Shown: positions 1 through 8,828, counted from the stretch's first letter. The stretch is 64,000 nucleotides of DNA from an uncultured Spirochaetales bacterium (GCA_949289305.1 CASENB010000002.1:62001-126000), one strand, 5' to 3'. Program-made: numbers and translations. Notes: a model not told the origin generated them from the sequence alone.

Positions 1-96
1 ATCCTGAAACTTGTGGATCTGGCCTCTACGGTTCTCTCCCTTGCGACAGCGATTCTCCTGTTCATAAATAACCGCCCTGGCTCCGACAAGCATTAG
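1..96 (+). CDS. C-terminal end of a small hydrophobic membrane protein (partial)
   Basis: An open frame enters from the left edge and stops at TAG 94-96. It encodes 31 residues: a hydrophobic stretch (about residues 5-22, rich in Leu, Ala, Ile, Val) followed by a short polar tail ending NNRPGSDKH. This is the shape of small single-span proteins often annotated as putative holin-like toxins. The similarity is my pattern judgement, not a database match. The start lies outside the window, so length and identity are uncertain. Inverted repeats follow immediately. Confidence 0.35.
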   Translation: MLKLVDLASTVLSLATAILLFINNRPGSDKH

Positions 97-165
97 GGCG
101 GACGAAACATCTAAAAGCGTCCGTGCTTAATCGCGGACTCAGAAGCTAACTGTCTCTAGCAGTGC
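72..165. repeat. Cluster of GC-rich inverted repeats overlapping the end of the small hydrophobic ORF
   Basis: CCGCCCT (72-78) pairs with AGGGCGG (95-101), and GTCCG (119-123) pairs with CGGAC (134-138). A further GC-rich element lies at about 145-168. They stand out from the AT-rich DNA around them. They could be a structured 3' UTR, an antisense RNA region or a terminator. The first stem lacks a T-run directly after it, so a simple rho-independent terminator is not the best reading. Confidence 0.4.
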
Positions 166-341
166 TTCCTTATATATTTATAATAGATCATACGATTTTT
201 GACGTCAATATTTCTAATTTAATGCCTTTTTCTAATACGAAAAATTATACAAACAATTGATTTTGTGTATTTTTACTGTCAGAAAGAAAAGTTTTTTCTA
301 ACTAGTTAACAAAAATTTTACTTTGATGTAAGTATTAGGCT

Positions 342-1697
342 ATGAGTCAAAAGATCGATAAAAGCAAGCTCTTATTTGACAACAAATACCTTGTTACGCT
401 TATCATACCTCTTCTAATTGAAACGCTGCTAAACGTTACAATCGGAATGATGGATACAATCATGGTATCGTCTAACGGAGAGGCAGTAGTATCTGGAGTA
501 TCTCTTGTAGATAGCCTTGCAAACCTTTTCGTGTTTGTATTCAGCGCGTTTGCAACAGGAGGCGCAGTCGTATGTTCTCAATATCTTGGAAGAAAGGATA
601 AGGAAAATGCGGCGTCCTCTGCAAAACAGCTTATCTACCTGTCTACGACATTTGCCATTGTTATAATGGTATTTCTTTTGATATTCAGAGAGAGTGTTGT
701 GAAGTTCGTATTCGGTTCAATCGAAGAAGATGTTCACAATGCGGCAATCATGTACCTTCTCCCAATTGCAGTCTCTTTTCCGTTTCTTGCTGTCACGAAC
801 AGCTGCAATGCGATTTGTCGCAGTATGGGAAAAAGCAGCATAACGATGATGGTCGCCCTTGTCATGAACTTAATAAACGTAAGCGGAAACGCCATTATGA
901 TTTACGGCATGGGGCTAAGCAGCCTTGGAGCGGGAATAGCATCCCTTCTTTCAAGAATAGTCGCATCCATAATAATGATAAAAGTAATTACTGGAAAAAA
1001 GCAGATAATAAGAATTACGGGACTGATCAAGATAAGATTCCGGGCAGACATGCTTAAACGCATAATGCGCATTGCGCTTCCTTCGGGTATTGAAAACGGC
1101 ATCTTCCACATTGGAAAGATCCTCGTAGCATCGACAATCGCAAGTTTCGGAACAGCATCAATTGCTGCAAATGCTGTATTTAACAGCCTTGGAACATTTG
1201 CAAATATTCCAGGAACGGCCATTGGAATGGCAAGCGTTACGGTTATCGGACAATGCTGTGGAGCTCGAGAAATAGAACAGGCGAAATATTATGCTAAAAA
1301 GCTTCTTGCCCTAACTTACGTTCTGATGGGCGTGACATGTGTCTTCATGTATATAACGACACCACCGCTTGCCGCCATGTACAATCTCTCAGATGAAGCA
1401 AACTGGATGGCAATAGAATATACAAGACTCGATTTGATTCAGACTATGCTGTTCTGGCCGCTTGCATTTACAATTCCAAACTTCTTAAGAGCTGCTGGAG
1501 ATGTAAAGTATACAATGATCGTCTCAATCTGTTCGATGTGGCTTTTCAGAGTGCTTGGAGCGAACATTCTTGGCATAAATTTGGGAATGGGTCTTCTTGG
1601 AGTTTTCTGGGCTATGTTTATTGACTGGTATGTCAGAGGCGGTTTTTTCATATACAGATGGAAGAAAGGCGTTTGGACGGAAAAACGCGTAATATAA
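342..1697 (+). CDS. MATE family efflux transporter
   Basis: Predicted inner-membrane antiporter of the MATE family (451 residues, normal family length) that would export cationic drugs or metabolites in exchange for Na+ or H+. About 12 hydrophobic segments are visible from residue 16 to the C-terminus. The N-terminal half carries the typical run MMDTIMVS and later SQYLGRKD, and the second half repeats the fold (SGIENGIFHIG, then GQCCGA). The start is the ATG at 342; no strong Shine-Dalgarno is visible. It is monocistronic, ends at a terminator, and converges on rsfS. The substrate cannot be read from sequence. Confidence 0.9.
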   Translation: MSQKIDKSKLLFDNKYLVTLIIPLLIETLLNVTIGMMDTIMVSSNGEAVVSGVSLVDSLANLFVFVFSAFATGGAVVCSQYLGRKDKENAASSAKQLIYLSTTFAIVIMVFLLIFRESVVKFVFGSIEEDVHNAAIMYLLPIAVSFPFLAVTNSCNAICRSMGKSSITMMVALVMNLINVSGNAIMIYGMGLSSLGAGIASLLSRIVASIIMIKVITGKKQIIRITGLIKIRFRADMLKRIMRIALPSGIENGIFHIGKILVASTIASFGTASIAANAVFNSLGTFANIPGTAIGMASVTVIGQCCGAREIEQAKYYAKKLLALTYVLMGVTCVFMYITTPPLAAMYNLSDEANWMAIEYTRLDLIQTMLFWPLAFTIPNFLRAAGDVKYTMIVSICSMWLFRVLGANILGINLGMGLLGVFWAMFIDWYVRGGFFIYRWKKGVWTEKRVI

Positions 1698-1702
1698 AAA
1701 AT

Positions 1703-1735
1703 CAGGCGGTACGTTTTTCGTGCCGCCTTTAATTT
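1703..1735. terminator. Bidirectional rho-independent terminator between the MATE gene and rsfS
   Basis: Stem GGCGGTACG (1705-1713) / CGTGCCGCC (1719-1727), with one G-U pair and a T-rich loop. It is followed by TTTAATTTTCTTT on the plus strand and preceded by an A-rich run that serves the minus strand. It sits exactly between two convergent genes. Confidence 0.75.
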
Positions 1736-1738
1736 TCT

Positions 1739-2092
1739 TTAGTTCTCTTCGATAATTCCTTCTGTCTTCTGCCAAAGCTTTTCAAGATTATAAAAATCTC
1801 TCAGCTCGCTGCTCATAAGATGAATTATGATGTCCCCGCAGTCGATTAATTCCCATCCGTCATCTCCAGGACTTTTTCTCCTGTTTGACACTTCCAGATT
1901 CAGTTCGTTTATAATGCTCCAAATCTGATGCACGACACCTTTTAAATGTCCTAATGACGTGACTGTTCCCACTACGAAACAGTCCGTCCAGGAACAATCC
2001 GGACTCAGATCCATTACAACGACGTCCTGAACCTTATGATCTTCTAAAAAACTTTTAATCTTCTCTGCCTTCTCTTCTATTTCTTTTCTCAT
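1739..2092 (-). CDS. rsfS: Ribosomal silencing factor RsfS
   Basis: 117-residue member of the RsfS/YbeB/Iojap family, which binds ribosomal protein L14 and blocks subunit joining when nutrients are scarce. The family core is visible: VVVMDLSPDCSWTDCFVV early in the protein, then the GWELIDCGDIIIHLM strand-turn-strand and a C-terminal YNLEKLW motif. Length is typical. It is the last gene of a minus-strand block rplU-rpmA-obg-nadD-yqeK-lipoprotein, and only two bases separate it from the lipoprotein gene. The linkage of obg, nadD, yqeK and rsfS is widely conserved in bacteria and supports the call. Confidence 0.93.
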   Translation of the reverse strand: MRKEIEEKAEKIKSFLEDHKVQDVVVMDLSPDCSWTDCFVVGTVTSLGHLKGVVHQIWSIINELNLEVSNRRKSPGDDGWELIDCGDIIIHLMSSELRDFYNLEKLWQKTEGIIEEN

Positions 2093-2094
2093 AA

Positions 2095-2634
2095 TTACCT
2101 CATCACCTGATCTATCCAGATCCTTATATGTTCTTTTATTCTATCATAGTCGGTCGTACTGCTTTCTTCTACATATGATAGACTCAACTCAATTACCTCT
2201 CTGGCTTTAGATATGTCTTTTACCATATTTAAATTATCAAACGGATAAGAGAGCTCATTAATAGTATTCATAAATTCCGTTTTTCTCAAGTCTTTAGAAT
2301 ATTTTTTAATGGCAGAGAGTACTGAGCTTTCCGAACTCTCATGCCTTAAGAGTTCCAAAAGCCCTTTTCTCTTGGCATAATCGTCATTATCAAGCATTAC
2401 CGCATCTATTGAGAATATGTCGTTTATAACGTCTTCTTTACTCATGCCGCTTGCTTGAGAAAGGTAGCCAAGCGTGCTTTCGCTCACATCGACTTGTAAA
2501 AACGTGTCGCCATATGAAAAATATACGGCCGCCTCTTCATCGCTTAAAACCGCATATGAATGTTTCTCGCTGCATGATGCGATAATAAAAGATAAAAGAA
2601 CGATGATGAGCGCCTTAATCTTCAAACCTTCCAC
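2095..2634 (-). CDS. Predicted lipoprotein in the obg-nadD-yqeK-rsfS operon, function unknown
   Basis: 179 residues. The N-terminus has a basic start, a hydrophobic stretch (KALIIVLLSFIIA) and a lipobox ending at Cys21 (IIASC), so it is probably exported and lipidated. The remainder is charged and mostly helical, with no domain I recognise. The start overlaps the end of yqeK by about 20 bases, so it is translationally coupled. In many bacteria this slot between yqeK and rsfS holds a LytR-CpsA-Psr protein; this protein shows no sign of that fold. It may have a cell-envelope role, but that is inference from position only. Confidence 0.8.
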   Translation of the reverse strand: MEGLKIKALIIVLLSFIIASCSEKHSYAVLSDEEAAVYFSYGDTFLQVDVSESTLGYLSQASGMSKEDVINDIFSIDAVMLDNDDYAKRKGLLELLRHESSESSVLSAIKKYSKDLRKTEFMNTINELSYPFDNLNMVKDISKAREVIELSLSYVEESSTTDYDRIKEHIRIWIDQVMR

Positions 2635-3205
2635 CTCGCGTTAAAAATGAATAGAGTTCATTGGTGACTTCCGCATTTTCAATCCCTTTCTCTTTAAAAT
2701 ACGCATTCTGCTCTTCGATAATATACTTTACCATATCTTCAAGAGTTGGAAGCGAGAATATCTTCTCCCTATCTTCATCTGTCAAATGCTTTCTTCTTGG
2801 TTCGGCATAGTCCGCAATATAAACAGCAGCTCCAATCTTTCCCATTAAAATAGATCCAAGAGTGTGAAAGCGCACTGCAGTAACGCACACGGAAGGAGCC
2901 TCTTCTAAATCGTCAGCCATCTTCATAGCGGCATAAGGAGCGTGGATAAGCTTATCATTCTCCTCTTCTTCATTATAAATAAAAAAGCCTTTTGCCCTCA
3001 GTTCCTTTATTGCCTTATCGTGTTCTATATAACGGTATGCATCATGATAGAGAGCAGAGCGCAGCGTGTCTTTCTCATCAAGAGAGAACCTCTTTGCTAA
3101 AGAGAGCGCCACATCAGCAACAGAAAGCGTATGAAGATATCTTTTTTCCGGAAGCCGATTTCCAAGCCAAGCTTTAAGCTCTGTAAAGTCCTTTATCTTT
3201 GACAT
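2615..3205 (-). CDS. yqeK: HD-domain diadenosine tetraphosphatase YqeK
   Basis: 196 residues, matching the YqeK family of HD hydrolases that split Ap4A symmetrically into two ADP. The metal-binding pattern is visible: His25 in YLHTLSVADVA, the HD pair in ALYHDAYR (about residues 53-54), a His near 87 (LIHAPYAAM), another in RFHTLGS and the Asp of YIADYAEP. It overlaps nadD upstream and the lipoprotein gene downstream, consistent with one transcript. The nadD-yqeK pair is conserved in many Firmicutes and spirochaetes. Confidence 0.9.
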   Translation of the reverse strand: MSKIKDFTELKAWLGNRLPEKRYLHTLSVADVALSLAKRFSLDEKDTLRSALYHDAYRYIEHDKAIKELRAKGFFIYNEEEENDKLIHAPYAAMKMADDLEEAPSVCVTAVRFHTLGSILMGKIGAAVYIADYAEPRRKHLTDEDREKIFSLPTLEDMVKYIIEEQNAYFKEKGIENAEVTNELYSFLTRGGRFED

Positions 3206-3758
3206 ATTTTCTTACCCTAGCAGACAGATTTGAAAAGTCGCCGCCTCGTATCTCAGTACTTGACGATACGACCTTTTCATTGTTGAAAAAATGGATCTCA
3301 ACACCTTCGACATGACGCAGCACGCCCCCTCTGTTAAAACAGAAGAACCTGACATGCCCTTTTAAATATTCAAAGTCATGCCAGAGTTCAAGGTTGGAAA
3401 GAAGATCATCTCCCATTATGAAATTCACTTTCCCCTCTTCAGCAAAATCGCTATAGAAAGCTTTGATGCTGTCGCTCGTATATGATATTCCGCCACGTTC
3501 TTTCTCTATCAAAGAAACAACGATGTCAATATTATCAGAAGGATACAAATCCCTGTAATCCATAATAGCAAGATTGATTAGATTCAGTCTTTCATCGAAT
3601 CCTAGTGGATTGCTGTCCCTTTTGAAATTAGAAAGAAGGGCTGGAAGAAGAATGATCTTCTCAAGTCCTAAAAAAAGATATGCATCGTGTATCAGGCTTA
3701 AATGGCCTATATGAATTGGATTGAAAGATCCCCCTAAAAGGGCCGCACTATACTTCAT
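3174..3758 (-). CDS. nadD: Nicotinate-nucleotide adenylyltransferase
   Basis: Transfers AMP from ATP to nicotinate mononucleotide to give deamido-NAD, a core step of NAD synthesis. The nucleotidyltransferase motif GGSFNPIHIGHLSLI lies right at the N-terminus and the second signature SSTEIRGG near the C-terminus. I chose the ATG at 3758 because the family normally starts just ahead of the GGSFNP motif; an upstream in-frame ATG at 3782 would add eight residues inside obg. Either start overlaps the end of obg, and the gene end overlaps yqeK, so coupling is likely. The resulting 194 residues are typical. Confidence 0.93.
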   Translation of the reverse strand: MKYSAALLGGSFNPIHIGHLSLIHDAYLFLGLEKIILLPALLSNFKRDSNPLGFDERLNLINLAIMDYRDLYPSDNIDIVVSLIEKERGGISYTSDSIKAFYSDFAEEGKVNFIMGDDLLSNLELWHDFEYLKGHVRFFCFNRGGVLRHVEGVEIHFFNNEKVVSSSTEIRGGDFSNLSARVRKYVKDKGLYRA

Positions 3759-4800
3759 CCCTGTACTCTGCATTATTATCAACTACGGTCGTAAAACCAT
3801 CGCCTTTTTTAACTTCATCCCCTTTTGCTAAATCAAGAAATGCGATTTTTACGGGATCAAGAAGCTCGTCCATATAGATTGAAAGAGGAAGAACCGTCAT
3901 ATCCGAATATTTGCTCTTTATCTCGTTAAAACGATCGTTCGCATCATCCCCTTCGTCCATCTTCGTAACGATTATGATCGATCTCTTGTTTGCAATATCA
4001 GGGCTGAACTCATTGAGTTCGGCTTTAAGGATGTCAAAAGCGTCAAGATATCTTTCGTCGCTCACGTCGATTAAATACGCAAGCCCCTTAGTGCGCGATA
4101 TGTGCTTTAAAAATTTTATTCCCATGCCGACTCCTTGGCTTGCCCCTTCCAATATGCCTGGAATATCTGCAAGAACGATATCAATATCGTCGTATCTCAT
4201 AACGCCTAAGCATGGAATTTTAGTTGTAAAAGGGTACCCGGCAACCTTGCTGCGCGCATTTGTAAGCATATTTAAAAGGCTTGACTTTCCTGCATTTGGA
4301 AAACCTACGAACCCGATATCGGCAATAATTTGAAGTTCGACGCCAATACGCATTGAAACGCCTTTTTCACCGCTTTGAGCGTATTTAGGAGCCTGTCTTA
4401 CGGCAGTTCTGAAGTGCCAGTTGCCTAGTCCGCCTTTTCCGCCCTTCAAAAAAACAAATCGGTCAAGTCCTGTAAGGTCTTTGATTAATTCGCCATTTTC
4501 TGCGTTTCTTATAACAGTTCCAGGGGGCACGGGGATTTCAATATCTGCCCCAGCTCTGCCAAAGCATCGGTCGCCCTGGCCAGGCCTTCCATTTTCAGCC
4601 TTGAAAGCTCTTGTCGCCTTCAAGTGTCCGAGCGTGCGTAAATTGCTCTTTACTACGAATACAACATCGCCCCCTTTTCCGCCGTCCCCGCCATCGGGAC
4701 CGCCCTTGGGGACGAATTTTTCTCTATGAAAGGAGACGCAGCCTGCGCCTCCGTTTCCACTTGCTACATCGATATATGTCTCGTCCGAAAAACCGAACAT
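3748..4800 (-). CDS. obgE: GTPase Obg (ObgE/CgtA)
   Basis: 350-residue essential GTPase that acts in late 50S subunit assembly and stress signalling. The N-terminal glycine-rich Obg fold is clear (SGNGGAGCVSFHREKFVPKG and following GG repeats). The G domain follows with the P-loop GFPNAGKSSLL (about residue 165), switch II DIPGILEGAS and the NKxD-type motif TKMD. The C-terminus is short and acidic. It sits directly after rpmA, two bases away, the classic rplU-rpmA-obg order. Confidence 0.97.
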   Translation of the reverse strand: MFGFSDETYIDVASGNGGAGCVSFHREKFVPKGGPDGGDGGKGGDVVFVVKSNLRTLGHLKATRAFKAENGRPGQGDRCFGRAGADIEIPVPPGTVIRNAENGELIKDLTGLDRFVFLKGGKGGLGNWHFRTAVRQAPKYAQSGEKGVSMRIGVELQIIADIGFVGFPNAGKSSLLNMLTNARSKVAGYPFTTKIPCLGVMRYDDIDIVLADIPGILEGASQGVGMGIKFLKHISRTKGLAYLIDVSDERYLDAFDILKAELNEFSPDIANKRSIIIVTKMDEGDDANDRFNEIKSKYSDMTVLPLSIYMDELLDPVKIAFLDLAKGDEVKKGDGFTTVVDNNAEYRDEV

Positions 4801-4801
4801 A

Positions 4802-5062
4802 TTACTCTGTAACTTTCTCTACGATATTGCAGTACTTTCTGTTTCTTCTCTCTGAGAACTGAACTGTTCCTGCAACTAATGCAAAGAGAGTGTAATCCTT
4901 TCCAAGACCGCAGTTTGCTCCCGGATGGATTTTTGTTCCTCTCTGTCTTACGATAACCTCTCCGGCATTAACCATCTGGCCGCCGAATCTCTTAACGCCT
5001 AAGCGCTGTGCGTTTGAATCTCTTCCGTTCTTAGAGGATCCGCCACCTTTCTTATGTGCCAT
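4802..5062 (-). CDS. rpmA: 50S ribosomal protein L27
   Basis: 86 residues. The N-terminus [17 protein letters not shown] is the hallmark of bL27, whose tail reaches the peptidyl-transferase centre. It is followed by [11 protein letters not shown] and the [12 protein letters not shown] core. No N-terminal prosequence needing cleavage is present, unlike the Firmicute form. It lies 11 bases after rplU with an AGGAGG-type site just upstream (minus strand, about 5067-5072). Confidence 0.97.
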   Translation of the reverse strand: MAHKKGGGSSKNGRDSNAQRLGVKRFGGQMVNAGEVIVRQRGTKIHPGANCGLGKDYTLFALVAGTVQFSERRNRKYCNIVEKVTE

Positions 5063-5073
5063 TATACTCCTCC

Positions 5074-5385
5074 TTAACCCTGTACCTTGGAGAATGTAAT
5101 CTCCTGATACTGCTCTCTATGTCCCTGGGTTCTTCTGTAACCCTTTCTTCTGTGGAACTTATAGACCTTAACCTTTTCGCCCTTCTTAACTGGTCCGACA
5201 GTTGCTTCAACTACAGCACCCTCTACGTAAGGAGTACCGAATTTAGCTGAATCGCCATCGACTACAGCAAGAACCTTGTCAGTAGAATAGGTGGAACCTT
5301 CTTCTAAGTGAAGAAGATCAACAAGAATTCTCTTGCCCTCTTCCGCCTTGTACTGCCTGCCTTTAATTTCAACTAATGCGTACAT
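5074..5385 (-). CDS. rplU: 50S ribosomal protein L21
   Basis: 103-residue bL21, an RNA-binding protein of the large subunit. The opening [17 protein letters not shown] and the late motif [20 protein letters not shown] are diagnostic. It is the first gene of the seven-gene minus-strand block, so the promoter should lie in the 134-base gap shared with the divergent TetR gene. An AAGGA site precedes the start. Confidence 0.97.
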   Translation of the reverse strand: MYALVEIKGRQYKAEEGKRILVDLLHLEEGSTYSTDKVLAVVDGDSAKFGTPYVEGAVVEATVGPVKKGEKVKVYKFHRRKGYRRTQGHREQYQEITFSKVQG

Positions 5386-5495
5386 CTATTTTTCCTTATT
5401 TTTGATTTCCATAATCTTTTATCTTTTTTCTCCCCTTTATGAAAGTGCATTTTTAAAAATTATCTGCCAATTTCAAATTTTTGCTTGTTATTTTA

Positions 5496-5511
5496 CCTAA
5501 CGGTTGGTAGG
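5496..5511. promoter_or_regulatory. Possible TetR-family operator in the rplU/tetR intergenic region
   Basis: CCTAACGGTTGGTAGG is an imperfect palindrome (10 of 16 positions self-complementary) a few bases upstream of the TetR-family start. Arms of ACC/GGT type are common in TetR-family operators. The location suits autorepression. No binding data can be inferred, and the match to a palindrome is only partial. Confidence 0.35.
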
Positions 5512-5519
5512 CTAAGAAT

Positions 5520-6050
5520 ATGGAAATGAAAGAGAACATACTAGTAAAAAGCGCAGAACTCATAAGCAGAAGAGGGATTGAAAACTTCAGTCTGAAGTCT
5601 TTATCTGACAGTTTGGGCATAAATAAAGCCAGCCTTTACTACTATTATAGAAGCAAAGAAGAGATAATAAGCGCAATGCACGATTATTTTCATAAGCGCC
5701 TTAATAAAAGAAGTTATAAAATCGAACTGCAGGAAAATGCAGAGGACAATCTCATAAAACTAATAGGACACTGGCAGGAAATATTCCTCTCTGATGAGTT
5801 TTACGACTATTTAAGGGTTCTTTTAAGCCTTAGGCAAAATGATGATAGAAGCTATGAGTGCTGGCACAGCATATCTTTGACGATTTTAGGGCAAAGCGAG
5901 ATAATCCTTGAAAAGATCACAAAAAAAGCAGAGCTTGCGGCTCCGCTTTTCGCTTGTCTTCTTGAATTAAATCTAGAAAAGACCTTGCTCGATGAGAACG
6001 ACGACTCCTTAGAGGATCTTGCATCGTCGTTCATCTCCTTCTTACATTGA
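5520..6050 (+). CDS. TetR/AcrR family transcriptional regulator
   Basis: 176 residues. The N-terminal helix-turn-helix is typical: ISRRGIENFSLKSLSDSL then GINKASLYYYYRSKEEI, about residues 14-50. The C-terminal ligand-binding half is helical and, as usual, not informative. Divergent from rplU and converging on argS with a 9-base overlap. No transporter or enzyme gene stands next to it, so the regulon is unclear; it may control itself through the palindrome at 5496-5511. Confidence 0.85.
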   Translation: MEMKENILVKSAELISRRGIENFSLKSLSDSLGINKASLYYYYRSKEEIISAMHDYFHKRLNKRSYKIELQENAEDNLIKLIGHWQEIFLSDEFYDYLRVLLSLRQNDDRSYECWHSISLTILGQSEIILEKITKKAELAAPLFACLLELNLEKTLLDENDDSLEDLASSFISFLH

Positions 6051-7844
6051 CTTCAGGTATTCTACCCCAATAAGCTTGAAGCCGTTTTTAAGGCACTGCA
6101 GAACTAACGAGGAAAGAGCAAGACGCGTCTTTGCAATCTCTTTTGTCTCTGCATTTATTATCTGATAGTCATGGTAGTACGAACTGAATGTCTTGCTAAT
6201 AGAGTACAGATGCTGTGCGATTACAGACGGATCGAAATCCTTAGCAGCCTTTTCAACAGCCTCAGGATACTCCGCAATAAGCTTTATAAGCTCTTTTTCC
6301 GCATCCTCTTTCAAAAGCGACGGATCTACGCACTCCTCTTTTAGTCCCGCCTCTTCCGCCTTCTTAAGAATTGAAGATATACGCGCTCCCATGTATTCAA
6401 GATATGGCCCTGTGTTTCCGTTAAAAGATATGCTCTTTTTAGGATCGAAGATCATATCGCGGCTTGGCGTTACCTGAAGAAGGTAGTAGTTAAGCGCCGA
6501 TAGCGCGATGCTGTGCGCAGTCTTATCGACATCATCTACTAGAGCCTCCCTGCCCTTTTCTATAATTTCGCTCTTTGCAAGATTTTCAAGTTCGGCAAGA
6601 AGATCGTCTGCGTCCACTACAGTTCCTTCCCTGCTCTTCATCTTTCCCTCAGGAAGGTTTACCATGCCGTAGGAGAGATGGTGAAGCTCATCAGCCCATT
6701 TATAGCCGAGCTTCTTTAATATATAGAAAAGCACCTTGAAGTGGTATGCCTGCTCGCTTCCTACAACATATATTAAAGAGTCGAACGGATAGTCGTCATG
6801 GCGTCTGATAGCAGTTCCGATGTCCTGTGTTATATAGATAGTCGTTCCATCTTTTCTTAGAAGAACTTTAGTATCGAGCCCGATCTCGTCCAGATCTATT
6901 TTTACAGCCCCGTCCTCGGCCCTGTAGAATACCCCGTCTTCAAGACCTTTAAGCACTTCGCTTCTGCCGTACTTATAAGTCTCGCTCTCATAATAGATCT
7001 TGTCAAAAGAGATGCCCATGTTCTTATAGCTTTCGCCAATTCCGTCAAGCGTCCACTTATTCATGGTGTTCCAAAGATCTATTACGTCCTCTTTGCCGTC
7101 TTCCCACTCTTTGAGCATCTTCTGCGCCCTTAAATCTGGGTGGCTCGCCTTAAGCTCTTCTGCAAGCTCCGCATTTCCGCTCTCTTCTGCCTCGCTTATC
7201 TTTTTGTCCCACTCTTTTGCCCAAGTGGCGAACTTCACATAGTAGCGTCCGACAAAATGGTCTCCTTTCTCTCCTGTGCTTTCAGGCGTCTCAGAGCCGC
7301 CGAACTCACGGTATGCAAGCATGCTCTTACAGATATGAACGCCTCTGTTATTAATTAAGTTGACCTTAAGAACCTCGGCGCCGTTTGCTTTTAAAATATT
7401 TGAAATGGACTCTCCGATACTGTCGTTCCTCATATGTCCAAGATGAAGAGGCTTGTTAGTATTAGGACAAGAGAACTCAAGCATTATCTTTTTTCCGCCA
7501 AGGCTATCGTTTTTGCCGTAATCATCGCCAAGCGCCTTTACGCTGTCATAAAGGGGCTTAAAAGTATTTTCTATTGAAAGTTTTACATTAAAGTAGGCTC
7601 CGGCAAGAATTATCTCCCCCTCAGGATGGCCGTTTTCAAGCAAATAGGCCTTCACATCCTCTGCAATCTTCTGAGGCGCTTTCCTCAGACTTTTCGAATA
7701 CGAGAAGAGAGGAAATGCGACATCTCCTAATTCGCTCTTCGGTGGCTCAGCCATAGCCAGAGGCGGGATATCATCTAAGGCAGATATTTTTTTCAGTGCA
7801 TTCTCAATGCACTCTTTCCATTCTAGTTTTAATTTCGTAAGCAT
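6042..7844 (-). CDS. argS: Arginyl-tRNA synthetase
   Basis: Class I aminoacyl-tRNA synthetase charging tRNA-Arg. The HIGH signature appears as PLHLGHMRND and the KMSKS-like signature as GKMKSREG, a form usual in ArgRS. The C-terminal DALR anticodon-binding domain follows, with SSYYHDYQI and TRLALSSLVLQCLKNG near the end. I place the start at ATG 7844 (600 residues, MLTKLKLEWKE), because the further upstream ATG at 7880 adds an unmatched hydrophobic leader. The 3' end overlaps the TetR gene by 9 bases on the opposite strand. Confidence 0.95.
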   Translation of the reverse strand: MLTKLKLEWKECIENALKKISALDDIPPLAMAEPPKSELGDVAFPLFSYSKSLRKAPQKIAEDVKAYLLENGHPEGEIILAGAYFNVKLSIENTFKPLYDSVKALGDDYGKNDSLGGKKIMLEFSCPNTNKPLHLGHMRNDSIGESISNILKANGAEVLKVNLINNRGVHICKSMLAYREFGGSETPESTGEKGDHFVGRYYVKFATWAKEWDKKISEAEESGNAELAEELKASHPDLRAQKMLKEWEDGKEDVIDLWNTMNKWTLDGIGESYKNMGISFDKIYYESETYKYGRSEVLKGLEDGVFYRAEDGAVKIDLDEIGLDTKVLLRKDGTTIYITQDIGTAIRRHDDYPFDSLIYVVGSEQAYHFKVLFYILKKLGYKWADELHHLSYGMVNLPEGKMKSREGTVVDADDLLAELENLAKSEIIEKGREALVDDVDKTAHSIALSALNYYLLQVTPSRDMIFDPKKSISFNGNTGPYLEYMGARISSILKKAEEAGLKEECVDPSLLKEDAEKELIKLIAEYPEAVEKAAKDFDPSVIAQHLYSISKTFSSYYHDYQIINAETKEIAKTRLALSSLVLQCLKNGFKLIGVEYLKSM

Positions 7845-7883
7845 AAGTGCAATATAAATTAAAAGTGCTTCTCTCTTCAATAG

Positions 7884-8828
7884 TTATTCTTTATGCAGCG
7901 TCACTTCGGCAGAGCTTAAAGCCTCTCTCTTTCCATCTTCATATTCAACGATAAGACGTGCCCTGTCGTCTATATCCACCGCCTTCGCTTCAAATTTCCT
8001 TCCCATCTTGTTGACAGTCAGACTCTTTCCAAGCACGAAACAGCGTTTTCTATACTCGTCGAGATAGTCTTTCTTTTGAAATTCAATAACCTTTTCAACT
8101 GCATTCTTCAAAAGCTTGACCCTGTCGATTTCACGCCCTGCCTCAATTTTCAAACTCGTTATCGTTCCTTTTAGCTCGTCAGGGTAGTCAGAGAGATCTG
8201 TATTGACATTTATCCCAATTCCGATAATTGCGCCGCTAAGTCCTCCCAGCTCGAGATCAACTATGCCTTCCGTAAGTATTCCAACGAGCTTCTTTCCTCC
8301 CATATAGATATCGTTCACCCATTTGATTTGAACATCATGCCCACTCACCTCTTCAATTGCAAGAGCGCAAGCAAGAGCTGCGTTAGTGGTTATTAAATCA
8401 CCATCTGCAAGCATATCTGAAGGCAGATACAGTGAGAAATAAAGCCCTCCGAGCGGAGATGAGAACGATCTTCCGAGCCGCCCCTTCCCCCCTTCCTGCA
8501 TTGCTGTAACTACAAGAAAAGGATCTTTATGCGAAGCTGCAATCGCTTTTGCCTCGTTATTGCTGCTTCCTCGAAGGCTTTCATAAAAATACGTCTTTAT
8601 TACCGAAGTCATTTCTGAAAGCACGACGTCTTTTTTAAAAAGATCGAAAGATGATAGCATATAGCCTTTCCTCTCTTTTACGATTATCGGGTACCCATCA
8701 TCTTTTAAAGAATTAACGGCTTTGCTAATTGCCATTCTGCTAACACCAAGCTCAGAGGCAAGACTCTCCCCAGACACCAACTTGCCATTAAGCGCTAAAA
8801 GCTTATTCAAGACTTCCTTTTTCGTCAT
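7884..8828 (-). CDS. birA: Biotin--protein ligase and biotin repressor BirA
   Basis: 314-residue bifunctional BirA. An N-terminal winged helix-turn-helix (SGESLASELGVSRMAISKAVNSLK, two adjacent segments) precedes the catalytic domain with GKGRLGRSFSSP, which binds biotinyl-AMP, and KWVNDIYMGGKKLVG. A C-terminal SH3-like domain closes the protein. The enzyme makes biotinyl-AMP and transfers biotin to acceptor carboxylases; with excess biotinyl-AMP the protein should dimerise on DNA. It is divergent from bioY and both starts abut near-consensus BirA operators, so autoregulation is likely. No Shine-Dalgarno precedes the ATG, so the message may be nearly leaderless. Confidence 0.95.
   Translation of the reverse strand: MTKKEVLNKLLALNGKLVSGESLASELGVSRMAISKAVNSLKDDGYPIIVKERKGYMLSSFDLFKKDVVLSEMTSVIKTYFYESLRGSSNNEAKAIAASHKDPFLVVTAMQEGGKGRLGRSFSSPLGGLYFSLYLPSDMLADGDLITTNAALACALAIEEVSGHDVQIKWVNDIYMGGKKLVGILTEGIVDLELGGLSGAIIGIGINVNTDLSDYPDELKGTITSLKIEAGREIDRVKLLKNAVEKVIEFQKKDYLDEYRKRCFVLGKSLTVNKMGRKFEAKAVDIDDRARLIVEYEDGKREALSSAEVTLHKE

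Noticed and set aside
4421..4729. Long plus-strand open frame opposite obg
   Set aside because: Its proline/phenylalanine-rich sequence is the complement of the glycine-rich Obg domain and has no start signal.
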